From contig CAWFCZ010000018.1 of assembly GCA_963814355.1 (NCBI GenBank), forward strand, positions 682,001-746,000: 64,000 bases of DNA, given 5' to 3'. A program made the translations under genes and the position numbers. Below the pieces are notes generated by a model that was not told the DNA's origin, did not search any database, and saw only the letters and a list, made by a program, of their open reading frames with translations. The stretch comes from JADGOV01 sp963814355 (GTDB lineage: Bacteria; Actinomycetota; Actinomycetes; JADGOV01). Below, one piece after another: positions 56,895-64,000 of this stretch; position 1 is the first letter of the stretch; the number at the start of each line of letters is the position of its first letter.

Positions 56895-58160
56895 ATGGCG
56901 ACGAAGCCCGACGGAGAGCAGTTCCAGCCGGTCGCCGGCGATCTGACCGACCAGGCGGTGCGCCGGGCGCGCCTGCGGGTCCAGGTGGACGTCATCCGTC
57001 AGGCGCTGCCGGATGTGGAGATCTACAGCGACACCGGCGACTCGGCAGACCTGCGGTACCTCTACCGCGGAGGAGTGCTGCTGGTCCGCGACCGCGACCT
57101 CCCCCGAGTACGCGAAACCCTCGGCGACCGCAATGACTCAGTCGCCGACGCCGTCATCGACGGCATCACCGCGTACCACCCGCCGGGCGGCAACGTGCAG
57201 CGGGCGCTGGCCGTTCTCGACGCCTCTCTCGGAGTGGGCGTGGCCACGCCGGACCACGTGCTGTGGGTGACGCCGGCGGGGTGCTGCCCGGCCACCGAAC
57301 CGCTTCCGCCCGGCTCGGACGAACCCGACCCGGGACCGAATCGCGACCCGAACTGCACCGGTGCCGGGGTCCGGGTCTGCGTGGTGGACACTGGACTCGA
57401 TCTTGACCTGGTCGCTCGTCAGCCCTGGCTGAAGGGGGTCACCGGCGATCCGGAGATGGTCAACCCCAACGCGCTGGGCCACTACACCGGGCACGGCACG
57501 TTCATCGCCGGCGTGGTGCGGATGATGGCTCCGGAGGCCGAGGTGATCGTCCGGGGTTTTCTGCCCACCGGCGGCGCGGTGTACGAATCTGCCATCGTCG
57601 CCAAGCTGGACGACGCGATGAATGACATGCCGGACATCATCAGCCTCTCAGCCGGCTGCACCACCCGGGGCAATCTCAACCTGATGAGCTTCGAGGTCTT
57701 CTACGAAAGCCGGCTGCGGCACTACAAGGGGACCGTCCTAGTCGCCGCCGCCGGCAACGACGGCAACCGCGGGCCGTTCTGGCCGGCCACCTACCCATGG
57801 GCTGTCTCGGTAGGGGCGTTGGATACCGCCGGGAACCGAGCGACGTTCACTAATTTCGGCAGCTGGGTGGACGTCTACGCCCGAGGCGTGGACATCGTCA
57901 ACGCCTATCCGGCTGGCACCTACACCTACGTCGAGCCGCCCAATGCCCCGGGCAGTCACGTTTTCGACGGGTTGGCGAGTTGGAGCGGCACATCGTTTTC
58001 CACCCCGCTGGTTGCCGGGCTGATCGCCGCTCGGATGTCGGTGACCGGGGAAAGCGGTCGGGTGGCGGCCGACGCGCTGCTGCGCGTGGCGGCCGGCAAG
58101 GCACGGCCGCGGGTCGGCTGGATCCTGGAGCCGGGTGACGGTTGCCCGGACGGGGAGTGA
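56895..58160 (+). CDS. S8 family serine peptidase (subtilase), apparently cytoplasmic
   Basis: A 421-residue subtilase. The catalytic triad is Asp165 in VCVVDTGL, His200 in YTGHGTFIAG and Ser367 in WSGTSFSTPLVAG, with oxyanion Asn288 in VAAAGNDGN. The first 155 residues precede the catalytic domain and include LRYLYRGGVLLVRDRDLP and a short pro-domain-like fold, but there is no Sec, Tat or lipoprotein signal and no membrane segment, so it should stay in the cytoplasm. That is unusual for subtilases. It is divergent from the TPR-CHAT gene (54 bases) and 47 bases upstream of the sigma-factor gene. Its ATG at 56895 lies 9 bases after GGGGG. Confidence 0.9.
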   Translation: MATKPDGEQFQPVAGDLTDQAVRRARLRVQVDVIRQALPDVEIYSDTGDSADLRYLYRGGVLLVRDRDLPRVRETLGDRNDSVADAVIDGITAYHPPGGNVQRALAVLDASLGVGVATPDHVLWVTPAGCCPATEPLPPGSDEPDPGPNRDPNCTGAGVRVCVVDTGLDLDLVARQPWLKGVTGDPEMVNPNALGHYTGHGTFIAGVVRMMAPEAEVIVRGFLPTGGAVYESAIVAKLDDAMNDMPDIISLSAGCTTRGNLNLMSFEVFYESRLRHYKGTVLVAAAGNDGNRGPFWPATYPWAVSVGALDTAGNRATFTNFGSWVDVYARGVDIVNAYPAGTYTYVEPPNAPGSHVFDGLASWSGTSFSTPLVAGLIAARMSVTGESGRVAADALLRVAAGKARPRVGWILEPGDGCPDGE

Positions 58161-58207
58161 CGCCCGGCGGTTACCGCAGGTAGTGCCCGGCATGGTTTGC
58201 TTCCTGG

Positions 58208-58810
58208 ATGCACTCAGCGAGGACCGCCGACCTCGTCCGCGCCGCGACCGGCGGTGACGAGAACAGCTGGAACGTCCTCGTCGACCGCTTCACGCCGCTG
58301 ATGTGGTCGGTGGCCCGCGGCTTTCGGCTGCAGCCCGCCGACGCCGCCGACGCGGTAGCCGTCGGCTGGCTCCGGTTGCTGGAGAATCTGCCGCGCGTCG
58401 CCGACGCGGACGCGGTGGGGGCCTGGCTGGCCACCACGGTGCGCCGTGAATGCCTGCGCAAGCTCGGGCACGCTGGCCGTGAGCGGCCCTCCCCCATGGC
58501 GGAGGAGGACACCGTCGACCTCACCGCGCCGCCCGTCGACACCCGGCTGCTCGGGGCGGAGCGCGACGCGCAGGTTCGTCGCGCGCTCGATGGCCTGCCC
58601 GAGATGTGCCGCCGAATGATGCGCTTGCTCATGACCGATCCGCCGCCGACGTACGCCGAGATCAGTGCGGCCCTGGATATTCCGCCCGGCAGTATCGGCC
58701 CCACCCGGGGGCGGTGCCTCGGTCGGCTCCGCAACCTGCTGACGTCGGAAAGTATCACCGGCGCCGGGAGTCGCTCTGCTCAATCAGAAGAGAGAGGAGA
58801 GTCGCAATGA
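58208..58810 (+). CDS. ECF-like sigma-70 family factor (CHAT/subtilase cassette)
   Basis: A 200-residue sigma factor with region 2 (VDRFTPLMWSVARGFRLQPADAADAVAVGWLRLLENL) and region 4 (ALDGLPEMCRRMMRLLMTDPPPTYAEISAALDIPPGSIGPTRGRCLGRL), with no regions 1 or 3, so it is ECF-sized. A WL..T.RRECL segment ends the region 2 side, as in this actinobacterial subgroup. The ATG at 58208 is 47 bases after the subtilase stop. Its stop overlaps the start of the partner gene as ATGA. No classical transmembrane anti-sigma factor is present. A paralogue lies at 62151-62768. It would direct transcription of unknown targets, perhaps this cassette. Confidence 0.88.
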   Translation: MHSARTADLVRAATGGDENSWNVLVDRFTPLMWSVARGFRLQPADAADAVAVGWLRLLENLPRVADADAVGAWLATTVRRECLRKLGHAGRERPSPMAEEDTVDLTAPPVDTRLLGAERDAQVRRALDGLPEMCRRMMRLLMTDPPPTYAEISAALDIPPGSIGPTRGRCLGRLRNLLTSESITGAGSRSAQSEERGESQ

Positions 58811-59247
58811 CCGACTCCGACGGCGACCTTCTCGGCTGGCTGTCCACGGCGGCACGTGACGACCCGCCGCCGCGGCTGGTGATCGATTCGGCGAAGGCGA
58901 TGTTCGGCCTGCGGGCCTTGGACGCCGAGTTGGCAGAGCTGGTCGAGGACTCCCTCGACAGCGCCGGAGCCGTCCGTGGCTCCGCCACCCAGGTACGGGT
59001 GCTGGCGTACCAGACACCTCAGGTGAGCGTGGACGTCGAAGTGACGTCGAACGGTAACCGGCGGCGGCTGATCGGACAGGTCGCGCCCGACGCCGGCTAC
59101 CTGGCCATTGACACCCCGACATCGACGAACACCACCGAGGTCGACGCCCTCGGCCGGTTCATCGCCGACGACGTGCCGGCCGGGCTGGTGCGGATGCGCT
59201 TTCAGACCGCGACCGGTCCGGTCGCCACCGCGTGGACCCGGATTTAG
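58807..59247 (+). CDS. Sigma-factor partner protein (unknown family)
   Basis: A 146-residue soluble protein. The N-terminal half is helical (LLGWLSTAARDDPPPRLVIDSAKAMFGLRALDAELAELVEDS). The C-terminal half is beta-rich, with QVSVDVEVTSNGNRRRLIGQV and EVDALGRFIADDVPAGLVRMRF, a pattern like the carboxypeptidase-regulatory or transthyretin-like fold. ATG overlaps the sigma stop as ATGA, with GAGAGGAGAG upstream, so it is made in step with the sigma factor. I do not know a named family. The linkage suggests an anti-sigma or co-regulator, or a substrate of the CHAT or S8 proteases (inference). A shorter, diverged homologue follows the second sigma gene. Confidence 0.7.
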   Translation: MTDSDGDLLGWLSTAARDDPPPRLVIDSAKAMFGLRALDAELAELVEDSLDSAGAVRGSATQVRVLAYQTPQVSVDVEVTSNGNRRRLIGQVAPDAGYLAIDTPTSTNTTEVDALGRFIADDVPAGLVRMRFQTATGPVATAWTRI

Positions 59248-59285
59248 AAGCTCGCGCCCCGACCAGCTCACCCCCCGTCCCGGAA

Positions 59286-59320
59286 GTCGAGGGTCGGGGG
59301 TCGGAGGTCGGCTGTCGGGG
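59286..59320 (+). repeat. Five-unit heptamer tandem repeat
   Basis: Units GTCGAGG, GTCGGGG, GTCGGAG, GTCGGCT and GTCGGGG, 7 bp each, with GTCG constant. It starts 39 bases after the stop of the sigma-partner gene, in the gap before the convergent carboxylase epsilon gene. G-rich on this strand. A comparable five-unit heptamer array occurs after the second sigma/partner pair at 63120. Confidence 0.65.
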
Positions 59321-59390
59321 AAACCTACCGGTACCAAGACCCCGCCAACCATCCCCAGCCCAGACTGGGCTCGCCAGGCCGGTCGCCCGC

Positions 59391-59696
59391 TCAGGCGGCT
59401 CGGGTGCTCGGCTGCGCCCGGCAGGGTCGCGCGACGGATGGCGCATAGCGTTGTCCCGGCGCGGCCGACCAGGCCGCCGGCCCGCGCCAACGGGACGCTG
59501 CCGGAGCCAGCGACGCCCGCCAGCCGGTCCATGCCTTCCCCGCCGGAGCAGCGAGCCGGCCGCTCGCGGCATCGGCCGCGGCGCGACGGGCAGCGGGCAA
59601 GGCGGCCAGGACGGCGGTCAAGGCGGCCAGCTCCACCGTGGTCGGCGAACCGGCCAGCACTCGGAAGGCCGGCTCCTGGCCGTCGAGCAGGCTCAT
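59391..59696 (-). CDS. Acyl-CoA carboxylase epsilon subunit
   Basis: A 101-residue protein. FRVLAGSPTTVELAALTAVLAAL is the signature of the actinobacterial AccE/PccE small subunits that bind the beta subunit and stabilise the complex. The rest is Ala/Arg/Trp-rich and variable, as usual. Its ATG overlaps the beta-subunit stop as ATGA, so the two are translationally coupled. Found only in actinobacteria. Short but well supported by context. Confidence 0.85.
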   Translation of the reverse strand: MSLLDGQEPAFRVLAGSPTTVELAALTAVLAALPAARRAAADAASGRLAAPAGKAWTGWRASLAPAASRWRGPAAWSAAPGQRYAPSVARPCRAQPSTRAA

Positions 59697-61381
59697 AGCG
59701 GCATGTTCCCGTGCTTGCGCAGCGGCACCGCGTGCCGCTTCGACCGAAGCGCCGCCAGGGAACGAATGAGCACCGCGCGGGTGCAACCGGGGTCGATGAC
59801 GTCGTCCACTAACCCGCGCTCGGCGGCCACCCACGGCGTCATGAGCCGCTCGGCGTATTCCGCCATCAACTCCGCCCGACGCTGCGCCGGGTCGGACGCG
59901 GCCGCCAGCTCTCGTCGGAAGATAATGTTGGCGGCGCCCTCGGTTCCCATCACGGCCACCTCGTTGGTCGGCCAGGCGAATGCCAGGTCCGAGCCGATGG
60001 ACTTGGAATCCATGACGATGTAAGCCCCGCCGTAGGCCTTGCGAAGAATCACCGAGACACGCGGCACGGTGGCTTCGCAGTAGGCGTACAACAGCTTCGC
60101 CCCGCGCCGCACGATGCCGGCGTATTCCTGCTCTGAACCGGGCAGGAAGCCGGGGACATCGACCAGGGTGACGAGCGGAATGTTGAACGCGTCGCAGGTC
60201 CGTACGAAGCGGGCTGCCTTTTCCGCGGCGTCGATGTCGAGCGCACCGGCGAGGACCAGCGGTTGGTTGGCGACGATGCCCACGACGGAACCGTCGAGCC
60301 GGGTCAGAGCACACACCACGTTGCGTGCCCAGTGCTCCGCCACCTCGAGGTATTCGCCGTCATCCACCACCTCGGCGATGACGTCGCGGACGTCGTAGGA
60401 CTTGTTCGGCTCAGCCGGAACGATCCGCTCCAGGCCGTCGCAGTACCGGTCGGCCGGATCCGTGCACGATCGGCGGGGCGGGTCCTCCTGGTTGTTGTCG
60501 GGCAGGAAGGACAGCAGATACCGGACGTCGTCGAGGCAGGCGGCTTCGTCGTCGGCCAGGAAGGAGGCAACTCCGGTACGCGTGGCATGGACCAGCGCGC
60601 CGCCGAGGGCTTCCCGGTCGATGACCTCCCCCGTTACGGCGGCCACGACATCCGGTCCGGTGATGAACATGTTCGACATCCCGGAAACCACGAAGGTGAA
60701 GTCGGTAAGCGCCGGGGAGTACACCGCGCCGCCGGCGCACGGTCCCAGGATGACCGATATCTGCGGCACCACGCCGGATGAGCGGACGTTGCGCAGGAAC
60801 AACCCGCCGAAGCCGGCCAGCGCGTCGATACCTTCCTGGATGCGGGCTCCCCCGCCGTCGTTCAACCCGACGACGGGAGCGCCGGTGCTTTCCGCCAGGT
60901 CCATCAGTTTGTGCACCTTGGCGGCGAACACTTCGCCGAGGGCGCCGCCGAAGACGCGGAAGTCGTGCGCGAAGACGTACACCGTCCTGCCGTCGACAGT
61001 TCCCCATCCGGCCACCACGCCGTCGCCGTCCACCCGGCGGTCTTCCATGCCGAATCCGGTTGCCCGGTGCCGCACCAGCGGCCCGAGCTCGACGAAGCTG
61101 CCCTCATCGAGGAGAACGTCGATCCGCTGCCGGGCGGTGAGCTTCCCGAGTTCGTGCTGCCGCTGGGTGGCCGCTCGCGGGTGGCCGTTCACGGCCTGGC
61201 GCTTGCGCGCCGCCAGCCGCTCACTCGCCTCGGCGATGGATACAGGCGGCCTGGGCTGCACCGGCCGTACTCGCTCGACGGGCGGCGCGAGGTGCAGGTC
61301 CGACCGGCTACGCCGCGTCGTCCGAGACTGCGGGGCGGCCTCATCGTGGTCAGCCGGATCCACTGTGACTGGCTCAGTCAT
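59693..61381 (-). CDS. Acyl-CoA carboxylase beta subunit (carboxyltransferase)
   Basis: A 562-residue carboxyltransferase beta subunit. Recognisable stretches are KLTARQRIDVLLDEGSF, GMEDRRVDGDGVVAGWG, VVGLNDGGGARIQEG, ILGPCAGGAVYSPAL, MFITGPDVV, VDVPGFLPGSEQEY, KAYGGAYIVMDSK and, later, PTNEVAVMGTEGAANI; the two oxyanion GG regions are intact. It transfers carboxyl from biotin to an acyl-CoA such as propionyl- or acetyl-CoA; the biotinylated alpha subunit is not in the window. About 40 extra residues at the N-terminus may be unstructured; ATG at 61381. The DivIVA-like gene ends seven bases upstream, so they share a transcript. Confidence 0.92.
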   Translation of the reverse strand: MTEPVTVDPADHDEAAPQSRTTRRSRSDLHLAPPVERVRPVQPRPPVSIAEASERLAARKRQAVNGHPRAATQRQHELGKLTARQRIDVLLDEGSFVELGPLVRHRATGFGMEDRRVDGDGVVAGWGTVDGRTVYVFAHDFRVFGGALGEVFAAKVHKLMDLAESTGAPVVGLNDGGGARIQEGIDALAGFGGLFLRNVRSSGVVPQISVILGPCAGGAVYSPALTDFTFVVSGMSNMFITGPDVVAAVTGEVIDREALGGALVHATRTGVASFLADDEAACLDDVRYLLSFLPDNNQEDPPRRSCTDPADRYCDGLERIVPAEPNKSYDVRDVIAEVVDDGEYLEVAEHWARNVVCALTRLDGSVVGIVANQPLVLAGALDIDAAEKAARFVRTCDAFNIPLVTLVDVPGFLPGSEQEYAGIVRRGAKLLYAYCEATVPRVSVILRKAYGGAYIVMDSKSIGSDLAFAWPTNEVAVMGTEGAANIIFRRELAAASDPAQRRAELMAEYAERLMTPWVAAERGLVDDVIDPGCTRAVLIRSLAALRSKRHAVPLRKHGNMPL

Positions 61382-61388
61382 GGCGGTC

Positions 61389-61958
61389 TCAGGCCGAGAT
61401 CGCCGGCAGCGAACGCGGTCCCCAGTTTCCCTCGCGCTCTCGCACGGCACCGAGAACGCCGGTCAGATAGGCCTCGAGCTCAGCGCGACTTTGTTCGCTC
61501 AGGCGGTTCAACTCGCTCACAGTGTCTTCCAGACGGCGGCGTTCGAGGTGGAGGGTGCCCAGCGCGTCCTTGTGCTGCGCGTCCACCTCCGCCCGCAGGC
61601 GCGCGGATTCCTCCTCGGCGGCGGCGGTGATCTCCGTGGCCTGCGCGCGGGCGGCGGCCAGCACTTCGGCCGCGGCGGCCTGTGCGGCCGCGACGTGTTC
61701 CTGGGCGGTACGGTCGGCCAGGGCGAGCAGGTCCACCGCCGAATGCGGGGCCTCCTCGGAGTCATCACGGCGGGCTTGAGGCGCGGATACTGGCGGCGGC
61801 TGCGCCGCCAGTTGGCGGCGGAGGTCGGCCAGCGCGGCGTCCCGCTCATCCAGGGCGGTCACCACCTGGTCCAGGAAGTCGTCGACCTGCTGCTCGTCGT
61901 AGCCCCGGCGGGCCAACCGAAATTCGACCGCGCGGACGTCGGCGGATTCCACGGACAT
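61389..61958 (-). CDS. DivIVA-domain coiled-coil protein
   Basis: A 189-residue protein. The N-terminal DivIVA motif is VRAVEFRLARRGYDEQQVDDFLDQVVTAL, followed by a long coiled coil (EEESARLRAEVDAQHKDALGTLHLERRRLEDTVSELNRLSEQSRAELEAYL). DivIVA/Wag31 proteins bind curved membrane and direct polar growth; this one is shorter, lies outside the division cluster and belongs to the lesser-known DivIVA-like group. ATG at 61958 with GGAGGAG about six bases upstream. It precedes the carboxylase beta gene, an arrangement that ties it to acyl-CoA or lipid synthesis in some actinobacteria. Confidence 0.8.
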   Translation of the reverse strand: MSVESADVRAVEFRLARRGYDEQQVDDFLDQVVTALDERDAALADLRRQLAAQPPPVSAPQARRDDSEEAPHSAVDLLALADRTAQEHVAAAQAAAAEVLAAARAQATEITAAAEEESARLRAEVDAQHKDALGTLHLERRRLEDTVSELNRLSEQSRAELEAYLTGVLGAVREREGNWGPRSLPAISA

Positions 61959-62150
61959 AGCACTCCTCCGGCAGGGGCGTCGCGACGGGTAGCGGCCGCC
62001 TTTCACCGGTAGAGAGCGCCGCGGTCTCCAGCGAATACTTCGGCGGACCGGCGAGGGTATCTCCCGCTACCCGGTCGTCTCTCACTACCGCGCCCGAGCA
62101 CCGGAAGTACCCGGCGACGACGAGCCAAGACTGAGGAGGGTGGATTTCCC

Positions 62151-62768
62151 ATGGACGACAAGCCGTCCATCGAAGAGTTGGTCCGCTCCGCCTCACTCGG
62201 CGAGCCGGCCGCGTGGGAGCAGATCGTCGATCGCTACGCCTCCCTCGTCGTGGCCGTATGCCGACGGTTCCGCCTGGGCGAGGCCGACCTGTACGACGTC
62301 AGCCAGACGGTGTGGCTTCGCCTGGTCGAGCACCTGCCAGCCCTGCGCGAACCAAAGGCGCTACCCGGGTGGCTGATTACTACCGCCAAGCGCGAATGCC
62401 TGCGCGTCGTGGAACTGTCTGCCCGGCAGACCTTCCTCGACGAGCCGAACAACCTCACCGCATCCAATGAAGACCTCGACGCCGACATGCTGGCCGCCGA
62501 GCGGCGCATCGCGGTGCATGAGGCGCTGGCCGTTCTCCCGCCCTCCTGGCGGGACCTGATGGTCCTCCTGCTGTGCGACCCGCCGATCGGGTACCTGGAA
62601 ATCAGCCGGCGCCTCGGCATTCCGGTCGGCAGCATCGGGCCGACCCGGGCGAGGTGCATCGAACGAATTCGCTCCGTCGGTGCGGTCGCCGCCCTGCTGA
62701 GCGAGGATGATGAGGACCCCGAGCGAGTCGACGGCCGGCCGTCGCAGGTCGGGATCAGGAGTCGCTGA
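62151..62768 (+). CDS. ECF-like sigma-70 family factor (second paralogue)
   Basis: A 205-residue sigma factor, clearly paralogous to the one at 58208. Region 2 is VDRYASLVVAVCRRFRLGEADLYDVSQTVWLRLVEHL; ITTAKRECLRVVELSARQTFL follows; region 4 is ALAVLPPSWRDLMVLLLCDPPIGYLEISRRLGIPVGSIGPTRARCIERI. The shared SIGPTRxRC motif and the helical spacing match. ATG at 62151, with GAGGAGGG upstream. It is divergent from the DivIVA-like gene across about 190 bases. A small partner gene begins two bases after its stop. No CHAT or protease gene is beside it within the window. Confidence 0.88.
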   Translation: MDDKPSIEELVRSASLGEPAAWEQIVDRYASLVVAVCRRFRLGEADLYDVSQTVWLRLVEHLPALREPKALPGWLITTAKRECLRVVELSARQTFLDEPNNLTASNEDLDADMLAAERRIAVHEALAVLPPSWRDLMVLLLCDPPIGYLEISRRLGIPVGSIGPTRARCIERIRSVGAVAALLSEDDEDPERVDGRPSQVGIRSR

Positions 62769-62769
62769 C

Positions 62770-63033
62770 GTGGGGAGTAAACGGTGGGATGACCGCCGGA
62801 TGCTGGACGAATTGGCGGCCGCATTGGACATCCGTGACCTCCCGGAGGGCATTGCGCAGGCCGCACAATCGGCCTATCTCCGTCGCGGCGTCGTATCGAA
62901 TACCGAACCCGCGAGCCCCGAGGTGCCGAACCGATTTCGCCACCACCACCGGCAGCCGACCGGGCGAGCGAGTCTCCCCACCCGGCGGCGCTCACCCGGA
63001 CACCGACCCGGAGCAGTACACACATCGAGGTAG
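62770..63033 (+). CDS. Short sigma-partner homologue, probably degenerate
   Basis: An 87-residue reading frame, VGSKRWDDRRMLDELAAALDIRDLPEGIAQAAQSAYLRRG..., starting at a GTG one base after the sigma stop. Residues 10-40 resemble the helical N-terminal part of the partner protein at 58807 (..P..I..A..A...R.), but the beta-rich C-terminal half is replaced by an Arg/His/Pro-rich sequence that looks like out-of-frame coding. It is therefore either a shortened partner or one broken by a frameshift. Position after the sigma gene is the main support. Confidence 0.45.
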   Translation: MGSKRWDDRRMLDELAAALDIRDLPEGIAQAAQSAYLRRGVVSNTEPASPEVPNRFRHHHRQPTGRASLPTRRRSPGHRPGAVHTSR

Positions 63034-63119
63034 CCGGCTCCTCCGTCCGGCGGAATCCAGCGAGGTCGGCAACTTCATCCCGTGGCCCGATGACGTGCCG
63101 GCCGGACTTTCCTAGCGTT

Positions 63120-63154
63120 GCACTCGGCACTCGGCACTCGGCACTCAGCACTGC
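63120..63154 (+). repeat. Five-unit heptamer tandem repeat (second array)
   Basis: Units GCACTCG, GCACTCG, GCACTCG, GCACTCA and GCACTGC, 7 bp each. It starts 87 bases after the end of the short partner gene and ends 56 bases before the ABC transporter ATG. The unit differs from the one at 59286, but the period, copy number and place after a sigma/partner pair are the same. Confidence 0.65.
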
Positions 63155-63166
63155 GCCGGCAAGTAC

Positions 63167-63188
63167 ACGGCGAGCCCACGGCGAGCCC
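63167..63188 (+). repeat. 11-bp direct repeat, two copies
   Basis: ACGGCGAGCCC occurs twice in tandem (63167-63177 and 63178-63188), 22 bases before the ATG of the ABC transporter gene. It could bind a regulator of that gene or be slippage. No palindrome is seen. Confidence 0.45.
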
Positions 63189-63209
63189 ACACGGAAAGGA
63201 TGCCTTCGG

Positions 63210-64000
63210 ATGATCGAGGCCCACGGACTTACCAAGCGCTACGGCGGGAAGACCGCCGTGGACGATCTGAGCTTTACCGTACGACCGGGTATTGTCACCG
63301 GCTTCCTCGGTCCCAACGGGGCCGGGAAGTCCACCACGATGCGCATGGTCCTCGGCCTGGACGCGCCGACCGCCGGCACCGTGACGGTCAACGGCCGCCG
63401 CTACGCCGAGCACGCCGCGCCGCTGCGCGAGGTTGGCGCATTGCTGGAGGCCCGGGCGGTGCACACCGGTCGGACCGCCACCGGTCACCTGCGCGCCATG
63501 GCGGCCACCACCGGCATCGGACGTCATCGGGTCGAGGAGGTCATCGACCTCGTCGGGCTCCGCGAGGTCGCCGACAAGCGGGCCGGCGCGTTCTCCCTCG
63601 GGATGGGCCAGCGCCTCGGCATCGCCTCCGCGCTGCTCGGGGATCCGGCGACCCTGATGCTCGACGAGCCGGTCAACGGCCTGGACCCGGACGGCATCGT
63701 GTGGGTCCGCAACCTGTTGAAGGAATTGGCCAACGAGGGCCGTACGGTCTTCCTGTCCTCTCACCTGATGAGCGAGATGGCACTGACCGCCGATCACCTG
63801 ATCGTGGTGGGTCGGGGGCGGTTGCTGCGGGACGTGTCGGTAGCCCAGTTCATCGCCGACGCGGCCACCAACTGGGTCCGGGTTCGCTCGCCACAGGCCA
63901 GCGAGCTACGCGATGTCCTGCTGGGGCCGGACGTCACCGTATCCAGCGTCGAACCGGGCAGCCTGGAGGTCCGCGGGCTGTCCAGCGACGAGATCGGCGC
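63210..64000 (+). CDS. ABC transporter ATP-binding protein (3' end beyond window)
   Basis: The first 263 residues of an ABC ATPase; the gene runs off the right edge. Walker A is GPNGAGKST, then the signature region FSLGMGQRLGIASALLG (the LSGGQ position reads SLGMGQ), Walker B LMLDEPVNGLDPDG and the switch histidine in LSSHLMSEMALTADH. This pattern is typical of drug- or antibiotic-exporting ATPases (CcmA/DrrA-like) that pair with a separate membrane protein, presumably downstream. The C-terminal part (VRVRSPQASELRDVLLG) fits the DrrA-type domain. ATG at 63210, AAGGA about nine bases upstream. Confidence 0.9.
   Translation, partial: MIEAHGLTKRYGGKTAVDDLSFTVRPGIVTGFLGPNGAGKSTTMRMVLGLDAPTAGTVTVNGRRYAEHAAPLREVGALLEARAVHTGRTATGHLRAMAATTGIGRHRVEEVIDLVGLREVADKRAGAFSLGMGQRLGIASALLGDPATLMLDEPVNGLDPDGIVWVRNLLKELANEGRTVFLSSHLMSEMALTADHLIVVGRGRLLRDVSVAQFIADAATNWVRVRSPQASELRDVLLGPDVTVSSVEPGSLEVRGLSSDEIG

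Noticed and set aside
59286..59320. G-quadruplex call for the G-rich heptamer array
   Set aside because: G-runs are mostly two bases and interrupted by TC; the tandem repeat description is safer.
63075..63797. 240-codon minus-strand frame at the right edge
   Set aside because: It is antisense to the ABC ATPase with intact Walker motifs and covers intergenic repeats.
1..64000. rRNA, tRNA, CRISPR arrays, intact insertion sequences or prophage genes
   Set aside because: I looked for CCA-ended cloverleaf-like intergenic segments, regularly spaced direct repeats, transposase motifs and phage genes and found none; very divergent tRNAs could still be missed by eye.

Overview
The window is GC-rich actinobacterial chromosome, most likely from the Micromonosporaceae (Micromonospora/Salinispora-like). 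This rests on very high G+C, frequent GTG starts, many ATGA/GTGA stop-start overlaps, and actinobacteria-restricted families (WhiB7, AdnAB, mycoredoxin, UvrD2, DUF3107, DUF3152, DUF5679, DUF6158, DUF6758, acyl-CoA carboxylase epsilon subunit, DivIVA-like proteins). From about 1 to 36.7 kb the gene order follows, from memory, the Mycobacterium tuberculosis Rv3193-Rv3213 neighbourhood, with local insertions and losses. I see no rRNA, tRNA, CRISPR array, prophage or intact insertion sequence.

Region 1 (1-23.8 kb) is a genome-maintenance and redox-stress block. It holds a zinc metalloprotease (cut by the left edge), a YgjP-like metallopeptidase, an enoyl-CoA hydratase, a ThiF-like orphan, an ABC1 kinase, WhiB7 with a full regulatory leader (promoter, upstream ORF, attenuator hairpin), UvrD2, mycoredoxin, a GAF-ANTAR regulator, NudC, an EEP-family phosphoesterase, a CapA-like lipoprotein, AdnA/AdnB, a methyltransferase, an alkyltransferase-like protein, MoeZ and a DUF3152 metzincin. 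Promoters of SigR/SigH type precede mycoredoxin and moeZ. A cluster of DnaA-box-like repeats lies at 2.0-2.15 kb.

Region 2 (23.8-41.7 kb) has CsbD, hydrolases, a two-gene split LigD system facing Ku, a decayed AbiEi/DUF559 gene bracketed by two copies of a 70-nt palindromic element, a flavin disulfide oxidoreductase, small stress proteins, a ferritin-like protein, a DEAD-box helicase, ParA with a coupled zinc-ribbon protein, an MpaB-like oxygenase, MarC and a PHP phosphoesterase.

Region 3 (41.8-53.3 kb) carries a Nudix hydrolase, three genes matching consecutive late steps of the ethylmalonyl-CoA pathway, an EamA transporter, an L,D-transpeptidase lipoprotein, a soluble MgtE_N/CBS protein overlapping a DUF1003 membrane protein, an unusual PilB-like ATPase fused to zinc ribbons and a receiver-like domain, and the Fe-S carrier Mrp.

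Region 4 (53.3-64.0 kb) is the most unusual part. A TPR-CHAT (caspase-like) gene, broken by one frameshift, diverges from a cytoplasmic-looking subtilase, an ECF-like sigma factor and a translationally coupled partner protein. After an acyl-CoA carboxylase and DivIVA-like block comes a paralogous sigma factor with a shortened partner. A five-unit heptamer repeat lies just downstream of each sigma/partner pair. The window ends inside an ABC-transporter ATPase gene.
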